A stretch of 36,361 bases of DNA, taken from contig RZYF01000004.1 in assembly GCA_010014665.1 (NCBI GenBank), forward strand, positions 1 to 36,361, in the 5' to 3' direction. Positions 1 through 9,209 of the stretch are shown one piece after another (position 1 is the first letter of the stretch; each line of letters opens with the position of its first letter). Made by a program: the position numbers and the translations under genes. The DNA is from Candidatus Saccharimonadota bacterium. GTDB taxonomy: Bacteria > Patescibacteriota > Saccharimonadia > Saccharimonadales > Saccharimonadaceae. The notes beneath the pieces were generated by a model. That model searched no databases. It had not been told where the DNA came from and worked only from the letters and a program-made list of their open reading frames with translations.

Positions 1-623
1 CAGCAAACGATGGATCATAAAATCCACGAACAAGCCACGAATCGTACAGTGGGCCTAAAGCAGGGTCTATAAATCAACCAGCCAAAATCGAGCAGGTAGT
101 CCAAATGAAACATAAGGCCAGTAACTAGCCGCGGGGAACGTACAGACAAACCAACTTTGTGTTCTATAGTCTACGTCGCACAATATATCTTTTACGACTC
201 GTAAGAAGTAGTTCAAAGATGATTACACATACGTCTTTATAATGACGTTTATTGAGATATATATTACAAATGGGGGACTTAGCGCCCTACATACATAAGT
301 GCCAATACAATAGTTGTAATTACTTCACATAGCTAACACTTCACGCCTTATGTTATCTTCGTTTATATGTACGATTAATGTCACACGTCCATAAACGCCT
401 AGTTTGATTTTTCCACAGCTTATGACCTCGTAGCTAATATTTGACTTTTTTATTATATTATTCCCCCACTATCACTTTTACCCTATTTTGACTTTTACAA
501 TATTCTGTGTTTTGGTATAGTTTTTTTCAGAAATTGATAGTACAGCTTTTTTAGAACAAATATAGAACAGAAGTAGTGGAGCAGGAGGGTAACAGGTTGA
601 TCTCTAAATAAACCTAGAAACGA

Positions 624-1532
624 TTATCGATAGAACGCTTTGGAGCTAACACGAACGTCCACGTAAGACACTGGTACAATCTGCTTAGTATCCAAATAAG
701 AAATTATATTCACGATATCCGCAACCTGCCCTGCCGGGTCTCGGTCAATACTGGTTTTGAAACCGTATCCCCTACCCTCTAGATACACATCTACCTGACG
801 TGAGGTTAGGAGTGGTAGTTCTAGCCTCGATACCCCCTGCCCTTTTTCACTCAAAATAGCGACCAGTCGGCCTACGTATCTAATCATTCGCTCGGGAGCA
901 ACAGAGCTAGAACTGTTTGGGTCAATCCCGCTTTTATCTTCGACTACAAGGGTTGGAGGCACACCGACAATCTGCTCAAAAGCTACCCCGCTGGCATCGA
1001 TATAGTATTGTTTTCCACCTATTACCCAGCTAGCAACAGGCTGACGTAGTTCTACCGCAACTTGGGCTGGCTGCAAAAATCCAGTTAGGGCTACTTCAAC
1101 ATTTTTCACTTCAGGATGCCTCTGTTGAGCATATCGAGTTAGAGTAGCTGATTGTAGAGAAAAACTAAAACGCTCTCCAGGACGTGATGAAAAATACGAG
1201 TTTACCGTATCTTTATAGGCCTCTACTCTTGTCACATCTTCAGTCGCTATCTGAACCGAGAAAATACTTTGGGATAACAGTGCGTATATAAACGCCACAG
1301 AGGCCAGGCATAGCAAAAAAACACCACCAAGTTTACGACGATGCGTTCGTAGGTCATGAGTCTTGAGACGATCAGAGCGCAACTGTGAATTCTGTTCGCT
1401 AGCCACTCGAATTTCACTCGAAACCGCCCCGGTTATAGTGCGACTGCGCCGAAAAGTATAATCCGATTGATCTTCAAGATGTGGAGACCGTACAGAATTA
1501 GTGTTTTTAGTGAATCTATGAAACAGCCTCAT
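624..1532 (-). CDS. ftsQ: Cell division protein FtsQ/DivIB-like (one TM segment plus POTRA-like region)
   Basis: Last gene of the dcw-type cluster. Basic N-terminus, single TM (GGVFLLCLASVAFIYALL), then POTRA-like region (SLQSATLTRYAQQRHPEVKNVEVALTGFLQPAQVAVELRQPVASWV). Start chosen at the ATG at 1532 (MRLFHRF), which overlaps the murG end by 17 nt; the ORF track extends to 1553. Confidence 0.75.
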   Translation of the reverse strand: MRLFHRFTKNTNSVRSPHLEDQSDYTFRRSRTITGAVSSEIRVASEQNSQLRSDRLKTHDLRTHRRKLGGVFLLCLASVAFIYALLSQSIFSVQIATEDVTRVEAYKDTVNSYFSSRPGERFSFSLQSATLTRYAQQRHPEVKNVEVALTGFLQPAQVAVELRQPVASWVIGGKQYYIDASGVAFEQIVGVPPTLVVEDKSGIDPNSSSSVAPERMIRYVGRLVAILSEKGQGVSRLELPLLTSRQVDVYLEGRGYGFKTSIDRDPAGQVADIVNIISYLDTKQIVPVSYVDVRVSSKAFYR

Positions 1533-2691
1533 CCGACCCCTTCGGTTGTGCAACTATTTCTAAGATTAACTTTGCTACTTGCGTAGCCGCGTCAGGTCGA
1601 GCGAAGGCGTGTAGAGCGGTCGAGATACTAGCTGAGTAATCTGGGTTATCTAGTAGTTCTAGGATTGCAAGGACTAGGGTATCGCCTTGAGCTATGGCGT
1701 CATCACTCAATACTACAGCTGCGTTAGCCCGTTCATAAATTTCAGCGTTTTTAACCTGATCGCCTAATACTTTAGCTGGGATCATGATAGTTGGCCTAGC
1801 AAGAGCGGCTAGCTCCTGCATAAACGTCGCACTACCTCGAGCCACTACTACATCAGCTACCGCTAGTATTTCGTGCATGTTCTCGTATACAAAAGGTACA
1901 AGTTTGTAGTTTTCATCTTTAGGAACTAGTCCACGCAATTTATTATAATTATTCTTGCCACATATATGGTAAATTTGCACCCCTCGCTGCAATAATCTTT
2001 CGGAACCAGACAAAATAGCTCGATTTATACTCATAGATCCTAGACCGCCACCGGTAATTACTACGACAGGACGGTCAGACGCTAGTCCTAGCCTGGAGCG
2101 AAGAGCCCCCTGCTCTGCCTGACTATAAATTCGAAACTTATCACCAATCGGTACGCCTGTCTGTGTCGTGATGGATTTTTTGTATGTGGGATAGTTTTCG
2201 ACCGGCATACCTGTGGCTATCCGCGAAGCATATCCAGCCAACAAACGATTAGTCAGCCCAGGACGTGCATCTGAATCATGTATAACTAGCGGAATTTTCA
2301 ATAAATTTGCCGCATAACCGACCGGTAAACACACAAAACCACCTTTAGCAAACACCACGTCGGGACGAAAACGCTGGAATAATTTTATACTTTTAGACAA
2401 CCCGCCCATCAACTTAAACAGATCAACTGCATTTTTGCCGTGAGTTGACAAATCTATCATTTTTTGGTATAATGATAGATTCGAATATCTACGAAACTTA
2501 CCAGCCGGCACTGTAACTATTTCGACAGGAACAGTTGCATGAGCCATCAAGCCTTTGGCTTGTTCAAAAAAAGCCTTATCACAAACAAACATCACTTCGA
2601 GCGACGGGTCTGTTTTGGCTAGTTCATTTATTACGGCGAGGACTGGCGTAACGTGACCGCCCGACCCCCCGCCGGCGCACAGTAGTCTCAC
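1516..2691 (-). CDS. murG: UDP-N-acetylglucosamine--LPS/peptidoglycan N-acetylglucosaminyltransferase MurG
   Basis: N-terminal glycine-rich loop AGGGSGGHVTPVLAV, FAKGGFVCLPVGYAA, and TGGGLGSMSINRAI. GTG start at 2691, TAG stop at 1516. Confidence 0.95.
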   Translation of the reverse strand: MRLLCAGGGSGGHVTPVLAVINELAKTDPSLEVMFVCDKAFFEQAKGLMAHATVPVEIVTVPAGKFRRYSNLSLYQKMIDLSTHGKNAVDLFKLMGGLSKSIKLFQRFRPDVVFAKGGFVCLPVGYAANLLKIPLVIHDSDARPGLTNRLLAGYASRIATGMPVENYPTYKKSITTQTGVPIGDKFRIYSQAEQGALRSRLGLASDRPVVVITGGGLGSMSINRAILSGSERLLQRGVQIYHICGKNNYNKLRGLVPKDENYKLVPFVYENMHEILAVADVVVARGSATFMQELAALARPTIMIPAKVLGDQVKNAEIYERANAAVVLSDDAIAQGDTLVLAILELLDNPDYSASISTALHAFARPDAATQVAKLILEIVAQPKGSDEAVS

Positions 2692-3904
2692 GCACGGCCT
2701 CCTGTTTTGTTATGTTCATATGAGTAGTATATCGCGAAATCGCCATAACTATACCAAGCTCTAGCATAGTAAACAGCAAGCTCGTACCACCAAAGCTAAG
2801 AAATGGTAATGTTACACCGGTCAGCGGAAAAACGCCAGTCATAGCACCCACATTTACTGCTACGTGGGTTGCTATCAAGCCAAATACACCTGCGGTCAGT
2901 ATCCGCCACTCCGGTGCGACAGTCTTCTCCATAACTTTGAGAATTCTCCAAAGTAATGCGGCAAATAGGACAATAACAACAGTTGAGCCCAGAAAACCGA
3001 ACGTCTCACCAACAATCGCGAAAATCGAGTCATTTACAGCTTCAGGAAGATAACCGAAGGCTTGAACTCCATGCCCCAAGCCTTTGCCGAAAAATCCCCC
3101 AGAGCCAAGTGCAATAGTGGCTTGGTTTATGTGGTAAGAAGCAGCATCTGAAACTCCCGACGATGAAAAAAAAGTTAACACACGAGTAATGCGATGAGGA
3201 GAAAACAGCACCATCAAAACACCAGAAACTAAAGATATACCTACACCCAAAGCTAACCACTTTCGGCTCAATCCGGCCGCATACAGCATCGCAAATACCA
3301 TACCGAATATAGTAAGACCAGTGCCCATATCTTTTTGCATCACGACAACCAGTAGAACCGATACTACCACTATCAAACCAATCGGTATCAATGTCTCATG
3401 TAAATCGTTGACTTTTTTCTGGGCTACTTGTTTACCTAAGAAGGTAGCGCCAAACAGTAATATACCGAATTTCAGTAGCTCAGATGGTTGAAAGGAAATA
3501 ATTCCAAAGTCATACCACCGCACCGCCCCGTTGGTCTTGATGATCAAACCACCATCCATCAACAAACCAAGAAATGACAATAAAGCGCAAGACAATAAGC
3601 CCAAAAGTAACACGTGTTTAGGATATTTTCGCCACAAATTTAACGGCAAGCTAGCTGCAACAAAGAAAGCTGTTAACCCAACTCCAAGATAGAGAAACTG
3701 TCTTTCCATAAAATGCGTCTGAGCCAAAGCACTATTACCGCCGGCATTCATCATTTCGACACGAGCAGGCGAAATACTATAGATAACTATCAAGCCAATA
3801 ATCACCAGTATGCCCATGTAGAGCAATATCTGATAGTCCGCCCTGTGTTTTCGTGGTGTCGGATGCGCGTTACCAGATGCCCTTTGGTTGCGTCGCGGGA
3901 ACAT
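2624..3904 (-). CDS. ftsW: SEDS-family peptidoglycan glycosyltransferase FtsW
   Basis: Multi-TM protein with SEDS motifs (QPSELLKFGILL, GGFFGKGLGHGVQAFGYLPEAVNDSIFAIVGETFGF, TGVTLPFLSFGGTSLL). Lies between mraY and murG. Confidence 0.93.
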   Translation of the reverse strand: MFPRRNQRASGNAHPTPRKHRADYQILLYMGILVIIGLIVIYSISPARVEMMNAGGNSALAQTHFMERQFLYLGVGLTAFFVAASLPLNLWRKYPKHVLLLGLLSCALLSFLGLLMDGGLIIKTNGAVRWYDFGIISFQPSELLKFGILLFGATFLGKQVAQKKVNDLHETLIPIGLIVVVSVLLVVVMQKDMGTGLTIFGMVFAMLYAAGLSRKWLALGVGISLVSGVLMVLFSPHRITRVLTFFSSSGVSDAASYHINQATIALGSGGFFGKGLGHGVQAFGYLPEAVNDSIFAIVGETFGFLGSTVVIVLFAALLWRILKVMEKTVAPEWRILTAGVFGLIATHVAVNVGAMTGVFPLTGVTLPFLSFGGTSLLFTMLELGIVMAISRYTTHMNITKQEAVRETTVRRRGVGRSRYASPRRNK

Positions 3905-3907
3905 AAT

Positions 3908-4945
3908 CTAGATATACCCTCCCATAAGAGCCAGTAACAGTCCTATGAATCCCATAACGCCACCAATCACCCAAAAGCGCATAGTGACTTTTACTTCTGG
4001 CCAACCACAAGCTTCAAAATGATGATGAATCGGAGCAATCAGAAATATCTTTTTGTGACGAATTTTTTTAGACAAAACCTGCAACAAACTAGAGCCCCCT
4101 TCTAGTACAAAAACAAATCCGATCACTGGTAGCAGGAACAGTGTGTCGGTCAACATTGCGACTACCCCTAGACCCATCCCTAGAGCAAAACTGCCGACGT
4201 CACCCATGAAAAATCGAGCTGGATAGATGTTAAACCAAGTGTAGCTCAGTAGTGCACCGACAACCGTCAAACAAAATCCGGCGATACCGTAGTTACCTTG
4301 CAAAAGAGCTATGACCGCAAAGAAACCGTATGCCATTATCAGTAAGCCTCCTGCTAGACCGTCCAACCCATCACTTATATTCACGGCGTTACTGGTTGTC
4401 ACAGCCGTAACAATAAACAGCGGAACTATCCAAAGTCCAATCTGCCATTCGCCGATGAATGGTACATTTATACCGGTATATCCTAATTTGTAATAAAAAT
4501 ACCAAGCCGATACTGCAGAAACCAACAATATCAATCCAAATTTTATACTGGAACGCAGTCCAGCAACTCCGTTACCATTACCTCGAATATTTATAATGTC
4601 ATCGATCAAACCTACGACCGCTCCCCCCAGGAGAGCCAGCATTGGCAATAATGTTTGCCTAGTACTATAGTTCGCAACAACCGTAACAAAAAGTATCACA
4701 AACACAAAAACAATACCAGCCATTGTCGGTATATGGCGACGATGTTTGGCTTCGTGGAGTTTAGAAAAAACCTTCGATAGTTCACCGGTTGTCGTGGTAG
4801 TACGCGGTTTCTTCCAGAAACGATATCTATATGCTGCAAAAGTATAGACCGGGGTGATAGCCATAGTCAGCAGAAATGCCCCAAGTGCCAATGCAAACAT
4901 TTTTACAAGCTGGATAGTAAGTTCGTTAATATATATTGCGTCCAT
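3908..4945 (-). CDS. mraY: Phospho-N-acetylmuramoyl-pentapeptide transferase MraY
   Basis: DGLDGLAGG, FMGDVGSFALG and APIHHHFEACGW motifs; multi-TM. Confidence 0.95.
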   Translation of the reverse strand: MDAIYINELTIQLVKMFALALGAFLLTMAITPVYTFAAYRYRFWKKPRTTTTTGELSKVFSKLHEAKHRRHIPTMAGIVFVFVILFVTVVANYSTRQTLLPMLALLGGAVVGLIDDIINIRGNGNGVAGLRSSIKFGLILLVSAVSAWYFYYKLGYTGINVPFIGEWQIGLWIVPLFIVTAVTTSNAVNISDGLDGLAGGLLIMAYGFFAVIALLQGNYGIAGFCLTVVGALLSYTWFNIYPARFFMGDVGSFALGMGLGVVAMLTDTLFLLPVIGFVFVLEGGSSLLQVLSKKIRHKKIFLIAPIHHHFEACGWPEVKVTMRFWVIGGVMGFIGLLLALMGGYI

Positions 4946-4958
4946 CAGTTTTCACTCC

Positions 4959-6737
4959 TTATCCTGCGCTCGGCAGCACATTTAAATACCGCAGAAGCCA
5001 GTTAGACATATCGTTGAATATTGGACCGGCCGCAGAAGTCCCGGCATAACCAGGTACTTTCGCATCATCGACTCGTACCATTATGACATACTCTGGACTG
5101 TTACTACCGCCAAAACCTAGATATGTTCCAATAGAATTGTCGTCAGAATACCGACCGGTTTTGGGGTCTATAACCTGGCTCGTACCGGTTTTACCGCCAA
5201 CTTTGAAACCTTCGGGATCATTTTTACCGAAAAATCCGGTCTTTCGTCCCTGCCAAATTAGATCACGAATCTGTTCTGATATATCTGCTCTAATTACGCT
5301 CGAAGCTACAACCTCAGGCATTTTTTCTATTACCTGACCTTGTTGATATGTGCCTCTAACCAATGTTGGCTTATAGTAAGTGCCGCCATTTATTATCATC
5401 GAAAAAGCCGACGCTGTCTGGATCATTGTATTATCCATACCCTGCCCAAATGTCATGTTAGCGTAGCGAATAGAACTACCCTCTTGATCGGTAGGTTTTA
5501 TGATTGTACCAGCTAACTCTCCATCTTGCTCGACACCGGTCAACTGGCCATAACGATATTTATCATGAAAATAACTATACAGAGTGTTTCTGGCTTGATC
5601 GTTTATCGTGCCACCACCCATTTGACGAAGCACGTAGATTACACCCGTATTCAGCGAATACCTCAAAACATCCAACATAGTTGCGGCAGCTTTTTTGGGG
5701 TCATCTTCTACGTTACAAATCGCTTTCGGCCATTCTTCCATCTTGTAGCATCCTGTACCATCAGCAAAAGTAGAATTGACAGTAACCGCACCACTATCTA
5801 GCCCCGCACCCATAGTCAACGTTTTCATAACCGAACCATTTTCATAAGGGTAAGCTACCGTTTTATTTTGAAACACAGCATAATCATCAACTTCGGTATA
5901 TTTTGCTGGATCATAGGTCGGATAGTTTGCCATAGCAAGTATGCGACCATTGCTCGGGTTCATAACCAAAATACTACCTTTTGTCGCCTTAGAACGCTCC
6001 AGACCTTCCCGCAAGAGACGCTCAGCTTTGAACTGAACACTTCTATCAATTGAAAGTACCACGTCACTGCCATCGAGTGCCGGTTGCGAGACATTATCAT
6101 CGCCGATAGTTAGTGGAATCCGTCTAACATCAGTTACTGTCTCCAAACGGCCAGGTACTCCGCCCAATTCTTTATCCATGTAACCTTCCAGACCATACTT
6201 CCCAATGCCTTCGTTGTCAACGAAACCAAGCAACTGCGACGCTAGTATACCTTCTGGATAAACTCGTCTGGAACCTTTTTGCAAACCCACACCAGCCAAT
6301 TCTTTTTTTGCGATCATTTCAGCTTGAGGGCGTGAAACTTGTCTAGCGAGTACTGCGTAGCGCAACTTTTTATCGTCCAAAAGATCAAATCCTGTCTCAA
6401 CAATCTCCCCGGCGGCTATTTCATTTACGACATTACGGACTTCCAAAGCGTTTTTGACCTCGTACGGATCAGCAAACACTGTATAAACTGTTTCGTTTAG
6501 GACGAACGGCACAATCTCCTCACCCAAATTGTCCACGGCATATATGTTACCGCGTTCTGGAAATATCGTCAGTTTTGTTACTTGAGATGCCTTAGCCTCC
6601 TCCACGTAGTAAGAGTTTCGAACAACCTGAACATAAAATAGTCGTAAGATAAAGATAAACACAAAAAAAACTACTACCCACCAAAGAATTGTTGAGCGTA
6701 GTCCTACCGTCCGGTAATAATCCTGGTTTGTCTGCAT
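4959..6737 (-). CDS. ftsI: Class B penicillin-binding protein, FtsI/PBP2-type transpeptidase
   Basis: SxxK (GSVMK), SxN (SLNTG), KTGT (GGKTGTSQ). N-terminal TM and dimerisation domain. No PASTA repeats. Confidence 0.93.
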   Translation of the reverse strand: MQTNQDYYRTVGLRSTILWWVVVFFVFIFILRLFYVQVVRNSYYVEEAKASQVTKLTIFPERGNIYAVDNLGEEIVPFVLNETVYTVFADPYEVKNALEVRNVVNEIAAGEIVETGFDLLDDKKLRYAVLARQVSRPQAEMIAKKELAGVGLQKGSRRVYPEGILASQLLGFVDNEGIGKYGLEGYMDKELGGVPGRLETVTDVRRIPLTIGDDNVSQPALDGSDVVLSIDRSVQFKAERLLREGLERSKATKGSILVMNPSNGRILAMANYPTYDPAKYTEVDDYAVFQNKTVAYPYENGSVMKTLTMGAGLDSGAVTVNSTFADGTGCYKMEEWPKAICNVEDDPKKAAATMLDVLRYSLNTGVIYVLRQMGGGTINDQARNTLYSYFHDKYRYGQLTGVEQDGELAGTIIKPTDQEGSSIRYANMTFGQGMDNTMIQTASAFSMIINGGTYYKPTLVRGTYQQGQVIEKMPEVVASSVIRADISEQIRDLIWQGRKTGFFGKNDPEGFKVGGKTGTSQVIDPKTGRYSDDNSIGTYLGFGGSNSPEYVIMVRVDDAKVPGYAGTSAAGPIFNDMSNWLLRYLNVLPSAG

Positions 6738-6760
6738 ATATCTAAATCCTAGTATAAGCC

Positions 6761-7144
6761 CTAACGAGTTGCATAATCAGTGCTTGTAGGCTCAACCATA
6801 GATTTAGCTATGGAGCTATCAGCCACGCGACTAAGTGCTTGTAAACGAGCGTTTTCGATTTCAAGACCTTGTCTCTCAGCGGTAAGAGTGGCCATTTCGG
6901 TATTTTGCCTATCAAGCTCATAACCATAAGAACTGGTTTTCGTCACTTGTGAGAGATATATTAGTCCCAAAATCGCCACTAATAGAGCAATTATGATCGT
7001 ATGCGCAACTGGTCCTAGACTTACCTTGGGCGCGAATGCAACCGTATTTTGATTTCTTTGCCACTGACGATTTGCCGTAGCTTGCCGTTGCCTGCGCGAC
7101 GAAGAGAAGGTTGTTGCCGAATTTTGTGTTCGAAAATATGACAT
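6761..7144 (-). CDS. ftsL: FtsL/DivIC-like small bitopic division protein
   Basis: Between rsmH and ftsI. Basic N-terminus, one TM, then a short coiled-coil (ELDRQNTEMATLTAERQGLEIENARLQAL). Assignment is by position and architecture. Confidence 0.6.
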   Translation of the reverse strand: MSYFRTQNSATTFSSSRRQRQATANRQWQRNQNTVAFAPKVSLGPVAHTIIIALLVAILGLIYLSQVTKTSSYGYELDRQNTEMATLTAERQGLEIENARLQALSRVADSSIAKSMVEPTSTDYATR

Positions 7145-7363
7145 TTTTGCTTTTTTAATAATTTTTAGTTTTACATTAGTATTACGTAATTATTTCTTAT
7201 CAAGTCGAACCCAAGTAGGTAGACCAGCCGAAACCGGCCCACCTTACTTAGAGTTACAGACTTAATTTTGCTAACCGCGTTTTACTACGCGAACCGCTAC
7301 TTTTTGGGAGCGCGATCTGTTGACTATTTCTATAGCCATTATAGTAGTGCCCCTTTCTTGTTT

Positions 7364-8266
7364 TTATTTTTTCACTGCGGCTCGAAGCATAGCGCTTCGG
7401 GCACGCGGGTTGTGAACATCGTCAGTTTTTCCGCGAACAGCTTTTTTCTCGAGCAGGTCGAGTTCGGCTTCGTAGCCTGCACTCGCCTGCTCTTTGAAAA
7501 AGCGTTTCACGAGTCTGTCTTCTAAGCTGTGAAAACTTATGAGGACGACCCGTCCGCCGGGACGTAAAAGTCGTGGCAAAACTGTAAGCAAGCGCTCAAG
7601 TTGCCCTAACTCGTCATTAACGGCGATACGGAATGCTTGGAAGGTGCGCGTCGCTGGATGCGTTTTTTTGTACGCTCCGCGATGATGTGACAAAATGACA
7701 TCGGCAAGTTGTTGGGTAGTCTCTAGCGGTCTTGCCGCTATAATTGCTTTCGCAATCCTACGTGCCGAGCCTAACGGCTCTTCACCATATATCTCTAGCA
7801 CACGCTCTAGCTCCGCTTGGTTCATGTGATTTATCAGATATCCCGCTGTTTTTTGTTCAGCGTTATTCTGGTCCATTCGCATATCCAGCGGACCTTCGCG
7901 TTTTAGTGAGAACCCACGTTCTGCCCTGTCAAGTTGCGGTGACGAAACACCCAAATCAACAAGAATCATATCGTACTCGATACCCTGCTCCGCTGCTTTT
8001 TCGGCATACGTCGCATAATCGCTATGAACCAATTTCCCGCCTTCGGCTGCTATGTCTGTCAATGTAGCAAGCGCATCTTTGTCTCGATCGACAAGTACCA
8101 TTTTTTGTGGTGCTTGTGTTCTAGACAAGATTGCTCGTGCATGACCGCCATATCCAGCTGTCAGATCGAGATATGCTTCACCAGATCGCGGACTAAGATA
8201 GTCTACGACCTGTTCGAGAAGTACCGGTAAATGAGAGTTGAGTTGTTGTGGTGGTTTTTTGCTCAT
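7364..8266 (-). CDS. rsmH: 16S rRNA m4C1402 methyltransferase RsmH (MraW)
   Basis: HLPVLLEQVVDYL, DLTAGYGGHARAIL, DLGVSSPQLDRAERGFSL, RPGGRVVLISFHSLEDRLVK. Start taken at MSKKPP (8266) because the upstream ATG lies within a TATGAT -10; the ORF track extends to 8296. Confidence 0.95.
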   Translation of the reverse strand: MSKKPPQQLNSHLPVLLEQVVDYLSPRSGEAYLDLTAGYGGHARAILSRTQAPQKMVLVDRDKDALATLTDIAAEGGKLVHSDYATYAEKAAEQGIEYDMILVDLGVSSPQLDRAERGFSLKREGPLDMRMDQNNAEQKTAGYLINHMNQAELERVLEIYGEEPLGSARRIAKAIIAARPLETTQQLADVILSHHRGAYKKTHPATRTFQAFRIAVNDELGQLERLLTVLPRLLRPGGRVVLISFHSLEDRLVKRFFKEQASAGYEAELDLLEKKAVRGKTDDVHNPRARSAMLRAAVKK

Positions 8267-8291
8267 ATTTTTTGGACGCCTAGTACTTTTT

Positions 8292-8297
8292 ATCATA
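8292..8297 (-). promoter_or_regulatory. Putative extended -10 (TGG-TATGAT) of rsmH
   Basis: The minus strand reads ...GCATGGTATGATAAAAAG...; predicted TSS near 8285, 19 nt before the MSKK ATG. The -35 is weak. Confidence 0.45.
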
Positions 8298-8370
8298 CCA
8301 TGCGTTCGATTTATGTTACGAGGTCACCTAACTGACAATCAGTTTTTGTTTTCGCATATAGTTTTTGTTT

Positions 8371-8548
8371 TAAAGTTTAGTCAATGGAGTTGTTGTGGTG
8401 AGTGGCACTGGGCTTACCCAGTACTACGGAGATATCCCACTGACTACAAAGAGAGAGTGAGAGACTTATGTGTGAGGTGGAGTTTTTTTGGGAGGTGTTT
8501 TAAAAAATAAGGAACAAAAGCGGTGTTTTCAGAAGTCGCTTTTTTCTT
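8371..8548 (+). ncRNA. Candidate structured small RNA in the mraZ-rsmH intergenic region
   Basis: Outer stem TAGTCAATGG (8378-8387) pairs with CCACTGACTA (8437-8446), 9 of 10 bp. Inner stem-loop ACTGGG-CTTA-CCCAGT (8407-8422). Upstream CTGACA...TATAGT promoter-like pair, downstream CGCTTTTTT terminator. No family recognised. Confidence 0.35.
8516..8548. terminator. Putative bidirectional hairpin terminator between mraZ and rsmH
   Basis: AAAAGCG-N14-CGCTTTTTT (plus). The minus strand also ends in CGCTTTTG...TTATTTTTT. Confidence 0.5.
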
Positions 8549-8632
8549 CTGCTGATTGCCAGATAGTTGACCTCGTGGTGTTCTCTATCTGGTGATTTGC
8601 CGAATTGTCAATGTGCCTTCAGGAATAAAATA

Positions 8633-8992
8633 CTAATGTTTTTTTAATCGCCAGTACTTACCGGCTCGCACTGCTACGACATCACGGCTTATGCCAGCGT
8701 AGTCAAGCAAATGCTGTTCTATGGTCACTCTGCCCTGTTTTTCATCTGGATCTACGACGCTTTTACCTTCACGAAACTGTACGTTTAGGTCAGCCACGCG
8801 CTCATCGAGAATACTTCCTCCTAGAGCTGGTTCTACGTCATTGTCCCAGACGATCTGGGGATATAAGTGCAAGTACTCGCCGAAACCTCTAGTTATGACT
8901 ATACCGCCTGCAAACTCGGCTCGAAGTTCAGCGGGTATAGTTAACCGTCGCTTATCATCAAGCTTTCGTTCAAAGTAATCGGTGTTTGCCAT
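8633..8992 (-). CDS. mraZ: Transcriptional regulator MraZ
   Basis: MANTDYFERKLDDKRRLTIPAELR matches the MraZ/AbrB-like N-terminus; first gene of the dcw cluster. The ORF could also begin at a GTG at 9070. Confidence 0.85.
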   Translation of the reverse strand: MANTDYFERKLDDKRRLTIPAELRAEFAGGIVITRGFGEYLHLYPQIVWDNDVEPALGGSILDERVADLNVQFREGKSVVDPDEKQGRVTIEQHLLDYAGISRDVVAVRAGKYWRLKKH

Positions 8993-9084
8993 ATTAGGCT
9001 GTCCGTACTTCCTTGTTAGTGTTGATATTTTTGGAATGGTGGTTTTTTCTTTTTGAGTGCTTTTCGGCACCTGCCACTGTCAAC

Positions 9085-9114
9085 ACTATACTACCCACAG
9101 CTACCCACTTGCAA
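9085..9114 (-). promoter_or_regulatory. mraZ promoter with two MraZ-box-like TGGGT repeats in its spacer
   Basis: Minus strand: TTGCAA (9114-9109), 18-nt spacer GTGGGTAGCTGTGGGTAG, TATAGT (9090-9085). TGGGT repeats at 9107-9103 and 9097-9093 are 10 bp apart; a third TGGGT is at 9138-9134. Confidence 0.65.
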
Positions 9115-9209
9115 GTATATTTTTGAATTTCATACCCACAAATAGCTACTTTTTAATCGTTTTCTGTGGATAACTGCTATGCTAAACCCCTGTAAATACA
9201 TAGCTAGCT

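Noticed and set aside
1-300. tmRNA or RNase P RNA at the left edge
   Set aside because: I could not find the tmRNA 5' (GGTTTCGAC-type) or RNase P (GAGGAAAGTCC) signatures on either strand.
7201-7260. tRNA-like element (GGGTTCGA) in the rsmH-ftsL gap
   Set aside because: No matching T-stem, acceptor stem or anticodon arm around it.
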